DNA of 64,000 nucleotides from the NCBI GenBank assembly GCA_937920085.1, contig CALETE010000011.1, positions 112,111 through 176,110 on the forward strand, given 5' to 3'. This document shows positions 42,123-50,539 of the stretch, piece after piece. Each line of letters opens with the position of its first letter. Position 1 is the first letter of the stretch. The position numbers and the translations under genes were made by a program. A model generated the notes under the pieces. It was not told where the DNA came from, did not search any database, and saw only the letters and a program-made list of their open reading frames with translations. The DNA comes from an uncultured Alphaproteobacteria bacterium (GTDB lineage Bacteria; Pseudomonadota; Alphaproteobacteria; Caulobacterales; Caulobacteraceae).

Positions 42123-43004
42123 CTATTCGGACGGGCGCGGCAGGGTAAGAGCGGTATAGAGATCCGTGCGGCGATCGCGGAAAAAGCCCCAGGCCGCCCG
42201 GTGCCGGCCCAGGAAGTCGAGATCAAATTCCGCGGTGATGACGCCCTCTTGGTCCCGACCCAGTTCGGCAACCAGATCGCCCCTATGGTCTGCGATGAAG
42301 GACGAGCCATAAAATCCCTGTCCGCCGCCGGGATAATTATCCCAGGGCTCGAACCCGGTGCGATTTGATCCGACCACCGGAATGATATTGGACACCGCGT
42401 GGCCCTGCATAGCCCGACGCCACGGGGCGGCTGTGTCCAGGCTGGGGTCGTGGGGCTCTGACCCGATGGCGGTTGGATAGAGCAGAATTTCCGCCCCCAT
42501 CAAAACCATGGCGCGGGCCGCTTCCGGGTACCATTGGTCCCAGCAAATACCGACCCCGATCTTGCCGTACCGCGTGTCCCAGACCTTAAATCCTGTATCG
42601 CCGGGCCGGAAATAATACTTCTCCATATAGCCAGGCCCATCGGGAATATGGCTCTTGCGATAGACCCCCATCAAGCTCCCATCAGCGTCGATCATGACCA
42701 GGGAGTTGAAATAGTGGGGCCCCTCCTTCTCGAAGATGGAGACAGGCAGGACCACGCCCAGCTCAGCTGCCAAGGGGGCCAGGGCTGTCACGCAGGGGTG
42801 GGTGCGCCAGGGATGGGCGTGAGCAAACCATCTCTCTTCCTGGGCGACACAGAAATAGGGACCCTGGAACAGTTCAGAGGGCAGAATCACCTGCGCACCC
42901 TGGGCGGCCGCCTGCCGGATCAGGTCCATGGTCTTAGCGATATTGGCGGCCAGATCCATTCCATAGGCGGTTTGGAGGGCGGCGACCTTGAGCGTGCGAA
43001 CCAT
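42123..43004 (-). CDS. aguB: N-carbamoylputrescine amidase
   Basis: 293 residues of the carbon-nitrogen hydrolase (nitrilase) superfamily. The Glu-Lys-Cys triad is in P-S-E-L-F (about 44), Y-R-K-S-H-I-P (about 117) and G-I-C-W-D-Q-W-Y-P-E (about 153). The last block is typical of AguB. It hydrolyses N-carbamoylputrescine to putrescine, CO2 and ammonia. Its start overlaps the aguA stop by one base, and the two steps are consecutive in agmatine to putrescine conversion. Confidence 0.93.
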   Translation of the reverse strand: MVRTLKVAALQTAYGMDLAANIAKTMDLIRQAAAQGAQVILPSELFQGPYFCVAQEERWFAHAHPWRTHPCVTALAPLAAELGVVLPVSIFEKEGPHYFNSLVMIDADGSLMGVYRKSHIPDGPGYMEKYYFRPGDTGFKVWDTRYGKIGVGICWDQWYPEAARAMVLMGAEILLYPTAIGSEPHDPSLDTAAPWRRAMQGHAVSNIIPVVGSNRTGFEPWDNYPGGGQGFYGSSFIADHRGDLVAELGRDQEGVITAEFDLDFLGRHRAAWGFFRDRRTDLYTALTLPRPSE

Positions 43005-44014
43005 CAGGCTGGCTCCTGCTGGGTTATGCAGTGAAAGGAGCCGCCGCCGCTTAAAATGGCGTTAGACGGCAGGGAGATCACCGTGCGGTCGGGGAACAGG
43101 GTTTGCAAGGCCTGGGCGGCAATGGCAGAGGCCTGGGGGTCACCGTCATAGGTGGGCATGATCACAGCGCCATTGGCGATGATGAAGTTCATATGGCTGG
43201 CCGGAGCCACGCCGCCGTCATAGCTCTCAATCCAGCCCGGAGAGGGAATGCGAACGACCTTTAACTTGGCGCCAGTGGCATCGCTCATGTCTGCGAGGTT
43301 GGCTGCCGCCAGATTATAGGCCTCCGCGTTCACATCGCCCAAGCCCCAAGCGACAGGACAAACAACAGCTCCAGGCCCCACAAAGCGGGCGAGATTGTCC
43401 ACGTGTCCGTCGGTATGATCATTGGCCAGGCCTTCTCCCAGCCAAAGCACCTTGCGCGCGCCCAGGGCCTCCCCCAAGGCCTTTGTCGCGATCGTTTCCG
43501 TCCAACCTGGATTTCGATTGGGATTCAACAGGCATTGGCGGGTGGTGAGTAGGGTTCCCTGCCCGTCATGATCCAGGGCGCCGCCTTCCAGGATCATGTC
43601 CTGAAGGTCGAGGGCCACGCCAGATGCCTGGGCGATCTGGGTCGAGACCGTGTCGTCATAGTCCAGCAGGTACTTGCCGCCCCAACCGTTGAAGGCGAAG
43701 CCCAGGGCGATATCGGCACCACCGCGCTTGGCGAAGATCGGACCCGTGTCGCGCAGCCAGATGTCTCCGAAGCGCCCCGGGACAATATCGATGCCCGCCA
43801 CATCCCCCAGCAGACGGCGGGCCGCAGCCTCGCCCTCATCGCAGCCGGTCAGGAGCCGAACCTTTTCGTGGCCAGGCCCGGCGAGCGCCCGCGCCAGTGC
43901 CGCCACTTCAGCTTGAGCCGGCTCAAGATTGTCTTCCCAGAGCTCAGCATGGCTTGGGAAGCCCAACCACATGGCCCGGTGCGGCGCCCATTCGGGGGGC
44001 ACGATCACGGTCAT
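43004..44014 (-). CDS. aguA: Agmatine deiminase
   Basis: 336 residues from ATG 44014, with GGAG eight bases upstream; the frame extends to 44113 without family resemblance. It has P-E-W-A-P-H near 7, W-L-R-D-T-G-P near 88, D-H-T-D-G-H-V-D-N near 198 and G-G-G-S-F-H-C-I-T-Q-Q-E-P at the C-terminus, where Cys is the nucleophile. It converts agmatine to N-carbamoylputrescine with release of ammonia. Together with aguB it makes putrescine, or breaks down agmatine. A terminator lies upstream (44087-44110) for the TonB receptor gene. Confidence 0.94.
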   Translation of the reverse strand: MTVIVPPEWAPHRAMWLGFPSHAELWEDNLEPAQAEVAALARALAGPGHEKVRLLTGCDEGEAAARRLLGDVAGIDIVPGRFGDIWLRDTGPIFAKRGGADIALGFAFNGWGGKYLLDYDDTVSTQIAQASGVALDLQDMILEGGALDHDGQGTLLTTRQCLLNPNRNPGWTETIATKALGEALGARKVLWLGEGLANDHTDGHVDNLARFVGPGAVVCPVAWGLGDVNAEAYNLAAANLADMSDATGAKLKVVRIPSPGWIESYDGGVAPASHMNFIIANGAVIMPTYDGDPQASAIAAQALQTLFPDRTVISLPSNAILSGGGSFHCITQQEPA

Positions 44015-44086
44015 CGGAGGTCTCCATGAATACAAGGCGCGCAGATGAGCGGCGCCATGGTCTGGGTCAAGCCCCACATAAGAAAA

Positions 44087-44110
44087 GGGCGGCCCGTCGC
44101 CGGGCCGCCC
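44087..44110 (-). terminator. Rho-independent terminator of the TonB receptor gene
   Basis: A perfect 10-bp GC-rich stem GGGCGGCCCG / CGGGCCGCCC with a 4-nt loop, followed on the minus strand by TTTTCTTA. It lies 28 bp after the stop of the TonB-dependent receptor gene. Confidence 0.85.
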
Positions 44111-44138
44111 CATCCTGTTCCGCCTTAAGTCCTAAGAC

Positions 44139-47100
44139 TTAGAACTGGTAGCGCAGGCCGATCTGCATGAACCACAGGGAGGCTGCGGTATTGCGGGTCT
44201 TGCTGATCACGGTCGGCACGCTGGAGTAGCGATAACGCGGGCAGGCCGCATTGGTCACAGGAATGGCGACGCCGGCGGCGTCGGCGCAGCTGACGCGGGC
44301 GAGACCGATGGTGTCGCTATATTCCGCCACCTGACCCCAGTTGTTATTGAGTAGGTTCAGCACATTGCGGACATCGAACTGCACCTTCAGCTTATGACCA
44401 TCGATCAGGGTCGGAAGCTCCTGGCTCAGCTGCATGTCGATACGACCGACGGGGGCATTGGTCTTCGAGTACTTCTCCATCAACTGACCGTTGGGCAGGT
44501 CGAAGTTGGTGTAGGCGCGCTTGAAGTTGTCGTAGTCGGCTTGGGTGGCGAAGGTTACCAGACCGACATTGAGGTCGGACGTGTTCGTATCGCCGCGGAA
44601 GTCAGGCACATAGAGAAGCTGCGCCGTACGGTTCACACCAAAGACCGGGCTACGGCCAGAGGCGCTGTCAGACATGGTGAAGCTGAAGGGACGGCCGTCC
44701 TGACGCTCAGCAAAGATGCTGACCCGGGTTTCGTTGTCGCCGAAGAAGTTGTGGCGATAGCCGAATTCCGCCTTGAAGCGATTGCCGATCTCATAGACCG
44801 AGCGGCCCAGCTTATCGCGGTTTGGGTCTTCACTGGCGATCACGCTCGAATAGAGCGAACCGGCGGTGGTGCCGAAGAACATACCCGCACCTGCGGAGTC
44901 TTCCATCTTCTGGTGCGAATAGCCAACGGCCAGATCGCCACCCCATTCCCACGACTTCGAAGCGCTGAAGGCAACGGTGTAGGAAGAACCCTTCTTGGTG
45001 TTGCCGACGATGATGTCGCGGTTCGAACCCAGGTTGACGGAGCTCTTACCAACCACAGCGCCCAGACCGTCATAACGGATCCGGCCATCGGGCAGGAACT
45101 GTTGAACCCCATTGACCACCAGGGGTTGGACCCGGGTGTCATAATAGGTGAGGTCCTCGTTGACCTTGGTGGTGACCAGGTCCGCCGTCAGACGCCAGCC
45201 GTCCATCACATGCCATTCCCCAGAGAGGAAGAGCTTGTAGGTGCTGGGCATTTTGAAGCTAGGCGACAGGGCGATGACTTCACCCAGAGGCGGGATATTG
45301 ACCGAACCGCCCAAGGTGCCCTGCTGCAATTGCTGGATCAGGGTCGGCATTTGATAGCCGAAGTTTGCTTGCGTCGTCAGGTTGTCGAGGCCAGCCGAAC
45401 CAACCGCGGTGGTGAAGCCGGGGGTGCCCGTGGTTTCCTGGAAGCCCGTAGCGGTCCGGTTGATGGTGACCGAGGTGGTCGCATAGCCAGTGTTGTAGAA
45501 TGGCGCACCGGTCAGAACGTCCGGGGTGCCACCAGCAAACAGGCCGAACCCGCCGCTGACCTTGATATCCGGAGACACCTTCCACTCGCCAGACAGGCGG
45601 GGCATGACCAGGACAATGCCGTCAATGGTCTTTTGGTTGGAGAAACCGTTACGCGCCTTGAAGTTCGGGTTGAGAATGGGCTTGTCAGGATAGTTGAAGG
45701 TATCCACCCGAACACCAGCGGCGACCTTGATGTCGTCGCTTAGATTGATGGTGTCCTGAGCATAGCCCGAATAGGTCCAATAGGAGGTCTTGAAGGCGGC
45801 ATCGTTCGGATTGCCGGTGACGGCATTCTGATAGGTCAGGCTGCTGGCCTTACCCGCAGCGAAGTCAGCCAGGGAGTCAAAGTAATAGAGACCGCGGGAC
45901 TGCGGCACGAACAGGTCATAAGGCTTGGCTTGACGGGCCGTGACGCCTGCCTTGAACAGGTTGTTGTTGATCGAATATTCGCCCTGGAACTGGTAGCGAA
46001 CTTCCTGCTCACGCAGTTGGTTTGCATGACGGAACTGGTCGGGACCAAAGCGCACAGAACTGTAGAGAGAATTACAGCTGGTCAGAATAGCGTCCGAAGT
46101 CGGCGCCGTGCAGACGGTCACATCGGCATAGTTCTGGCCGCTGGGCGGCAGCTGCATGTTGTTATAGTCGCGGGTCGTGGCCTTGAAGAAGGTCGTCAGA
46201 CGATCCGTCCAGTTGGAGTGGATTTCCAGGGTGGTGGCTTCGTCGGAGTTGAACTGCTTGTACCAGTGCGACGACAGTGACGCTGTCGTGCTGCCTAGGT
46301 CCGTACGCTGAATCGAAGAGGATTCCGCATAACGGTAGGTCAGGCTTGCGCGGTGCTTATCGCTGATGTTCCAGTCAACCTTGGCGGAGTACTTCTTGTC
46401 CAGCTGAGGCTCGGTAGGAGCAACTGTACCCAGGGCAAACTTGGAGGCGTAATTGGTGTTGTAGGTGTTGACGACACCATCGATGGTCGCCTGGGTCAGG
46501 CCGTTCAGGAAGGTGTTGGCTGCACCAGAACCAGCAACACCGGTCAGCGTCGAGTCAACAGTCTCATAATTTTCATAGGACGCCGCGAAGAACAGGGTGT
46601 CCTTGATGATCGGGCCAGAGAGGAAGGCGCCATAGTTGGTCTGGCTCTGCACCGTCTTAATGCGGTTGCCCTCGATCTTCTTACCGACCAGGCCATCGTT
46701 CAGATAGTTGGTGAAGATCGAGCCGTGGAAGTTGTTACCCCCAGACTTCATAACGATGTTCAGTGAACCGCCGACAAAGTCGCCATTCTCGACATCGGTC
46801 GGAGCCGCGGCGACCGCGAACTGCTCAATGGCATCAAGGTTGACGGGGCCGCGTGCAGTGGTGAGACCGCCCTGGGCCAGACCGAAATTGTCCTGGGCCG
46901 ACACGCCGTCAACAGCAATGCGGTTGAAGCGCGGATTGGAACCGGCGATGGAGATACCGCCGCCATTGGCACCGGAGCGACCGCCGGAAAGGTCCTGGGC
47001 GACCAGGATGTCATGACGGGCCAGGTCGCGGGGGTCACGGCTGACCGAGACGACGGCGGCGATGGCGTCTGCATTCAGGACTGTCTTGGGACCCTGATCA

Positions 47101-47483
47101 TTGTTGCGGGCTGAAGACGCAGTGACGACCACTTCTGCAACTTCGGCGAGATCGGCGTCGAGGTTGAAGGTCTGACCCACCTGAAGGAAGACGTTGTTGA
47201 AGCTCTTGGCCGGATATCCGGCCGCGTTCACGGTCACCGTGTACGGACCACCGATGCGGAGACCGCGGAGGTCGAAACCACCGCCAGCTTCCGTCGAGGT
47301 CACCGCACGGGTACCGGTCGGGGTATGAACGAGGGTAACGGTCGCCTTGGCGATAGCCTTGCCGTTTGCTGTAACCGAACCGCTAACTGCGGACGTGGTT
47401 TCCTGGGCGTAGACGGCCGTGGATGTGGCGCAAAGCAGCGCTGTAAGAGCTACGCCTTGGGCGAGCCGACGTGAAAATGTCAT
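44139..47483 (-). CDS. Oar-like TonB-dependent receptor with carboxypeptidase-regulatory domain
   Basis: 1114 residues from ATG 47483, with GGAGGGG upstream. A signal peptide ends near A-Q-E (about 27). A CarboxypepD_reg-like beta-sandwich spans about 30-110 (G-S-V-T-A-N-G-K-A-I-A-K-A-T-V, G-G-F-D-L-R-G-L). The plug domain (about 120-230) includes G-G-R-S-G-A-N-G-G-G-I-S-I-A-G-S and D-G-V-S-A-Q-D. A large barrel ends in F-M-Q-I-G-L-R-Y-Q-F with a terminal Phe. This is the Oar/OmpA-like receptor type common in Caulobacterales and Bacteroidetes-like settings; the imported substrate is unknown. It stands alone with its own terminator. Confidence 0.9.
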   Translation of the reverse strand: MTFSRRLAQGVALTALLCATSTAVYAQETTSAVSGSVTANGKAIAKATVTLVHTPTGTRAVTSTEAGGGFDLRGLRIGGPYTVTVNAAGYPAKSFNNVFLQVGQTFNLDADLAEVAEVVVTASSARNNDQGPKTVLNADAIAAVVSVSRDPRDLARHDILVAQDLSGGRSGANGGGISIAGSNPRFNRIAVDGVSAQDNFGLAQGGLTTARGPVNLDAIEQFAVAAAPTDVENGDFVGGSLNIVMKSGGNNFHGSIFTNYLNDGLVGKKIEGNRIKTVQSQTNYGAFLSGPIIKDTLFFAASYENYETVDSTLTGVAGSGAANTFLNGLTQATIDGVVNTYNTNYASKFALGTVAPTEPQLDKKYSAKVDWNISDKHRASLTYRYAESSSIQRTDLGSTTASLSSHWYKQFNSDEATTLEIHSNWTDRLTTFFKATTRDYNNMQLPPSGQNYADVTVCTAPTSDAILTSCNSLYSSVRFGPDQFRHANQLREQEVRYQFQGEYSINNNLFKAGVTARQAKPYDLFVPQSRGLYYFDSLADFAAGKASSLTYQNAVTGNPNDAAFKTSYWTYSGYAQDTINLSDDIKVAAGVRVDTFNYPDKPILNPNFKARNGFSNQKTIDGIVLVMPRLSGEWKVSPDIKVSGGFGLFAGGTPDVLTGAPFYNTGYATTSVTINRTATGFQETTGTPGFTTAVGSAGLDNLTTQANFGYQMPTLIQQLQQGTLGGSVNIPPLGEVIALSPSFKMPSTYKLFLSGEWHVMDGWRLTADLVTTKVNEDLTYYDTRVQPLVVNGVQQFLPDGRIRYDGLGAVVGKSSVNLGSNRDIIVGNTKKGSSYTVAFSASKSWEWGGDLAVGYSHQKMEDSAGAGMFFGTTAGSLYSSVIASEDPNRDKLGRSVYEIGNRFKAEFGYRHNFFGDNETRVSIFAERQDGRPFSFTMSDSASGRSPVFGVNRTAQLLYVPDFRGDTNTSDLNVGLVTFATQADYDNFKRAYTNFDLPNGQLMEKYSKTNAPVGRIDMQLSQELPTLIDGHKLKVQFDVRNVLNLLNNNWGQVAEYSDTIGLARVSCADAAGVAIPVTNAACPRYRYSSVPTVISKTRNTAASLWFMQIGLRYQF

Positions 47484-47668
47484 ATGGAACCCCTCCATCA
47501 ATTATCCGGAAACGGTCGAGTCTTGCCGGACCCCGTTCGGATGATGGCGCCCTATAGCCCGAAAAATGACAAGATGGGTGACGCTTTTGTTACACCGGTA
47601 AAGGTTCTTAACAGTGCTGCATGAAAGACACGCAGTCTGAGGGCCCGCTAAGGCACCTTCCCTTGCCC

Positions 47669-48247
47669 TTAATGTCCGCCCCAAACCGCCTTGAGCCGGG
47701 CATCGCGGCCACAACCAACCCGATAATAGCCGTAATTGATGGGGTTCTTGCGGGCATAGTCCTGATGATAGGCCTCACCCATCCAGAAGCGGGAGGCTGG
47801 CAGGATCTTGGTTGCGACACCTCGTCCCAGGGTCTTGGACACCTGGGCCTTGACCTGTTCGGCCGCGGCCTGCTCTGCCGAATCGGCGACAAAGACTGCC
47901 GTGCGGTAGCTGGGGCCCTGGTCGCAGATCTGACCATTGGGGTCGGTAGGGTCGATATGGTGGAAGAAGGCGTTGACCAGCTGAGCATAGCTAGTCTTGG
48001 CGGGGTCATAGGTGACGCGGACCGCCTCGAGGAACCCCTCATGATCCTCATAGGTCGGGTTCTTGCGGGCCCCGCCGGCATATCCGACATCGACAGAGAC
48101 AACCCCAGGGACATGCTCAATGTCATGTTCTGCAGACCAGAAGCAGCCCCCAGCAAATACTGCGGTCTTAAGGGCACCGGCAGCCGGCGCAGCGTTTGCG
48201 ATCAGCAGGGCAATGGCTGTGGTGGCGGCAAAAAGGGAACGGGACAT
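47669..48247 (-). CDS. msrA: Peptide-methionine (S)-S-oxide reductase, exported
   Basis: 192 residues from ATG 48247, with GGAG six bases upstream. A signal peptide precedes the enzyme (to about residue 24). The catalytic Cys is in G-G-C-F-W (about residue 35), and G-Y-A-G-G and H-D-P-T-type residues (H-H-I-D-P-T-D) follow. It repairs oxidised methionine in periplasmic proteins. In Caulobacter a msrA gene is controlled by sigma-F. Here it stands 34 bp after the truncated DoxX gene of the bufferin operon and has a sigma-F-like element of its own (48287-48311). Confidence 0.93.
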   Translation of the reverse strand: MSRSLFAATTAIALLIANAAPAAGALKTAVFAGGCFWSAEHDIEHVPGVVSVDVGYAGGARKNPTYEDHEGFLEAVRVTYDPAKTSYAQLVNAFFHHIDPTDPNGQICDQGPSYRTAVFVADSAEQAAAEQVKAQVSKTLGRGVATKILPASRFWMGEAYHQDYARKNPINYGYYRVGCGRDARLKAVWGGH

Positions 48248-48281
48248 GTCAGGCTCCAACGCGGCGAGTGCCGCCTATATT

Positions 48282-48473
48282 CTAGATACGATAGCCGCAG
48301 AACTTGGTTTCACGGAATACGGACAATTCGGTCGAGGCTTTAGGGTCCATCCGAAATTTGAGGGATGCCATCAACCTTGCTGCGACACCCAACCGGGTCA
48401 CGAGGCTGAGCAGGTCGTTGGACAGCATCCGATGCGCTAAGGCGACGAAGGCGTGATAGGCGCGCAGGATCAT
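48282..48473 (-). pseudogene. Truncated DoxX-family gene (fourth gene of the bufferin operon)
   Basis: 63 codons starting at ATG 48473, joined to the bufC stop by an ATGA overlap, as a functional fourth gene would be. The stretch L-L-S-L-V-T-R-L-G-V-A-A-R-L, K-F-R-M-D and E-L-S-V-F-R resembles the first 55 or so residues of DoxX proteins that follow bufC/gigC, which begin with a membrane helix and then a short charged stretch with a V-F-R/L-F-R element. A full DoxX has about 150 residues and four helices; here the later helices are missing and only 34 bp remain before msrA. A short functional protein cannot be excluded. Confidence 0.55.
48287..48311 (-). promoter_or_regulatory. Sigma-F-like promoter of msrA
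   Basis: On the minus strand, GAAACC (48311-48306), 15 bp, CGTA (48290-48287). It differs from GTAACC by one base in the -35 box and shares the CGTA of the sigF promoter. It lies inside the end of the DoxX remnant, about 40 bp before the msrA start. Confidence 0.4.
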
Positions 48474-49234
48474 GGGATGATCTCCTCAAGACGACTGAAG
48501 ACCCCGGCGGTGATGAGCGCTGCAAAGGCCGATTGAAGATCTAGGTCGGGGTGGGTGGAAAGGGCAGCCTCGGCCGCCACCGAAATTGAATCCCCAGCCA
48601 GACAGGAAGACAGGAAGACGCAGGCACCAGGGGGGATAACCTGATGTTCCACATCTAGAGATGGACGGGTCAGAAGCAGGGCCTCTGGCCGGGCCTCAAG
48701 CTCAAAGCCCGGCAGGTCGGGGGTCTGGCGCAAGGCGCGCCAGAGGGTCGGGACCGTACAATCAAAAGCCAACCATCGCGCAGCAGCGCGGAGCATGAGG
48801 CGGTGGGTCAGGAAGATCTCTGGCGATAGGCGACTAAGGTCCTCGGCGCTCACGCCTTGCTCATCGACCTCGGTGTGGCACTCGGTCCACAGACGATCTA
48901 GCCGGGCGAGATCGGGCAGATAGGCTAGGCCCTGGTCCTGGGCGGGGCCCGTGACCCATTCAGGAAAATCCTCGCCATAAACGATCAAGGGCGCGAGGTT
49001 CGGGGGATGGGCTTCGCAAAAGACCCGAGCCGCATGCACCATCCAGGCTTCGCCAACTATGGCGGTCACCGTCGGGAACTGAGCGATAAGCGCATCCACA
49101 AGCCCCCTGGCGGAGGTATTGCGATAGACCTTTAATCCGTTTTGGCCCGCGGCCCCGGTCTCGAGCCAGGGACTTAAAGCGTGATCGTCCCCTGCGAGGG
49201 CGCGCTCGAAGGCAGCATGAAAAGCCTCAGGCAT
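48470..49234 (-). CDS. bufC: BufC-type DUF2063 partner protein (HvfC-like)
   Basis: 254 residues. The N-terminal half (F-H-A-A-F-E-R-A-L, Y-R-N-T-S-A-R-G-L-V-D-A-L near 37, F-P-T-V-T-A-I-V-G near 53) is the DUF2063/HvfC DNA-binding-like domain now viewed as a RiPP-recognition partner of MNIO enzymes; the C-terminal half is a divergent winged domain. It is expected to bind the bufferin leader and present the precursor to BufB. It overlaps bufB by 8 nt and the DoxX stub by 4 nt, so the order is tightly coupled. Confidence 0.85.
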   Translation of the reverse strand: MPEAFHAAFERALAGDDHALSPWLETGAAGQNGLKVYRNTSARGLVDALIAQFPTVTAIVGEAWMVHAARVFCEAHPPNLAPLIVYGEDFPEWVTGPAQDQGLAYLPDLARLDRLWTECHTEVDEQGVSAEDLSRLSPEIFLTHRLMLRAAARWLAFDCTVPTLWRALRQTPDLPGFELEARPEALLLTRPSLDVEHQVIPPGACVFLSSCLAGDSISVAAEAALSTHPDLDLQSAFAALITAGVFSRLEEIIP

Positions 49235-50069
49235 GGGCCAAGACTGGGCACGAGGTCAGTAGGTCGTGGGCTCGATTGCGTTCGACCATGAGCTCGGCAA
49301 AGGACGGAACCTTCTCGTCCCTTTCAATCAGCGTCGGACGCGGTCCGATGCGAGCAATAAGGCACTCATATAGCGCCCAGACCTCGGGGGCGATGGGCGC
49401 GCCATGGGTGTCGATCAGCAATTTGTCGCCATGGGCGGGGTCGGGCGCGTGACCCGCAAGGTGTATTTCACCGATAGCCGCAGACGGAATAGAGTCGAGA
49501 TAGGTGTTCGGATCGACGCCGAGATTATTGGCGCTGACCTGCACATTATTGACGTCCACCAAGAGCCCGCATCCAGTCTTAGCGACCAGGGCAGCCAAGA
49601 ACTCAACCTCCTGAAACTCATGGCCCTTGAGCGGCATATAATGGGATGGATTTTCAATCAGGACCTGACGACCGAGCCCTGTCTGCATGCGGTCTATGTT
49701 GTCGGCAATCCCTGCGAGGGCCGCGCCGGTGCGAGGAAAGGGCAGCAGGTCCGGGTGATAAACCCCCCGGCGTTTGGACCAAGCAAGATGCTCAGAAACG
49801 ATGAAGGGCTCGAAGCGGTTGACCAGGCGTTTTAGCGCCGCCAGATGATCCTCATCGATCGGCTCATCGGCAGCCAAGGACATGCCGACACCGTGCAGGG
49901 ACAGGGGCTTGGACTTCCGGATCGCCTCAAGCCAGGCCAATCTTGGCCCACCCGCGACCATGTAGGTCTCAGGATGAACCTCGAACCAGAGACCCTCTGA
50001 CGGGTCGGCCAGGGCGTCCGCATAGTGCTGCGGCTTGAGCCCCAGTCCCGCTGAAGGATCTCTGGTCAT
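49227..50069 (-). CDS. bufB: BufB, DUF692 multinuclear non-heme iron oxidase
   Basis: 280 residues of the MNIO (DUF692) family, TIM-barrel fold. Iron-binding residues are visible as E in F-E-V-H-P-E, H in L-H-G-V-G-M-S near 60, E and H in S-E-H-L-A-W-S near 95, E and N in I-E-N-P-S near 139, D in V-D-V-N-N near 172 and the G-E-I-H-L-A-G-H block near 201. In the Caulobacter bufferin system the enzyme modifies precursor cysteines to thiooxazole-type heterocycles that bind copper. It lies 23 bp downstream of bufA. Confidence 0.9.
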   Translation of the reverse strand: MTRDPSAGLGLKPQHYADALADPSEGLWFEVHPETYMVAGGPRLAWLEAIRKSKPLSLHGVGMSLAADEPIDEDHLAALKRLVNRFEPFIVSEHLAWSKRRGVYHPDLLPFPRTGAALAGIADNIDRMQTGLGRQVLIENPSHYMPLKGHEFQEVEFLAALVAKTGCGLLVDVNNVQVSANNLGVDPNTYLDSIPSAAIGEIHLAGHAPDPAHGDKLLIDTHGAPIAPEVWALYECLIARIGPRPTLIERDEKVPSFAELMVERNRAHDLLTSCPVLAHA

Positions 50070-50092
50070 AGGTCAGATCCGCAAGGTCAAAC

Positions 50093-50377
50093 CTAGGACT
50101 TGGGCGTCAGAGAGCCCATGCCGTTCGGGGTCTTGATGGTGACGCAAGTGCCCTTGGCGACATCCTTGAACATCTTGCCGTCATAGTCGACCTTGGAGGT
50201 GCCAGCGCAGGTGGTTCCTGCACCTGCTGCGCAATCATTCTGGCCTGCCTTGGCAATTCCATAGCATTTTTCTTGAGGGGCGTGGGTCTTGGTCATGGCC
50301 ATATCAGCAGCAAGGGCAGCCCCGCCCATCAGGGCCATTACAGTGGCGGCAGCGGCGGCATTGGTCAGGGTCTTCAT
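50093..50377 (-). CDS. bufA: Bufferin precursor peptide (DUF2282)
   Basis: 94 residues. A signal peptide (M-K-T-L-T then an Ala-rich core, cleaved after A-L-A-A near 24) is followed by a core with four cysteines: K-C-Y-G, N-D-C-A-A-G, T-T-C-A-G-T-S and G-T-C-V. The K-C-Y-G-I-A-K-A-G-x-N-D-C signature identifies DUF2282 / BufA1. The peptide is exported to the periplasm and sequesters copper after modification by BufB/BufC. The unmodified N-terminal Met/His residues could also bind metal. It is transcribed away from sigF from a GTAACC-N15-CGAA promoter. Confidence 0.9.
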   Translation of the reverse strand: MKTLTNAAAAATVMALMGGAALAADMAMTKTHAPQEKCYGIAKAGQNDCAAGAGTTCAGTSKVDYDGKMFKDVAKGTCVTIKTPNGMGSLTPKS

Positions 50378-50435
50378 GGGTAAAGTCCTCTTTCAGGTTG
50401 GGGCGATCCCGAAGGCCTCGGGGTCTGAACGAACA

Positions 50436-50460
50436 TTCGCGTGGTCAAAGGCAAGGTTAC
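50436..50460 (-). promoter_or_regulatory. Sigma-F promoter of the bufferin operon
   Basis: On the minus strand, GTAACC (50460-50455), 15 bp, CGAA (50439-50436), about 58 bp before the bufA ATG. It matches the Caulobacter sigma-F consensus apart from a spacer one base shorter. Confidence 0.65.
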
Positions 50461-50494
50461 GCGCAAACTAAATTTTAGTCTTGGAATTGGCTGC

Positions 50495-50520
50495 GTAACC
50501 CTTCATCTGGACTATGCGTA
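50495..50520 (+). promoter_or_regulatory. Autoregulated sigma-F promoter of sigF-nrsF
   Basis: GTAACC (50495-50500), 16 bp, CGTA (50517-50520), 19 bp before the TTG start of sigF. The same box on the opposite strand serves bufA, so the two operons share a 162-bp divergent control region. Confidence 0.65.
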
Positions 50521-50539
50521 ATCAAAGGGAGACGCGCGC

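Noticed and set aside
44394..45743. 449-codon plus-strand ORF
   Set aside because: Antisense to the TonB receptor; composition is biased to charged and Val/Gly residues typical of shadow frames.
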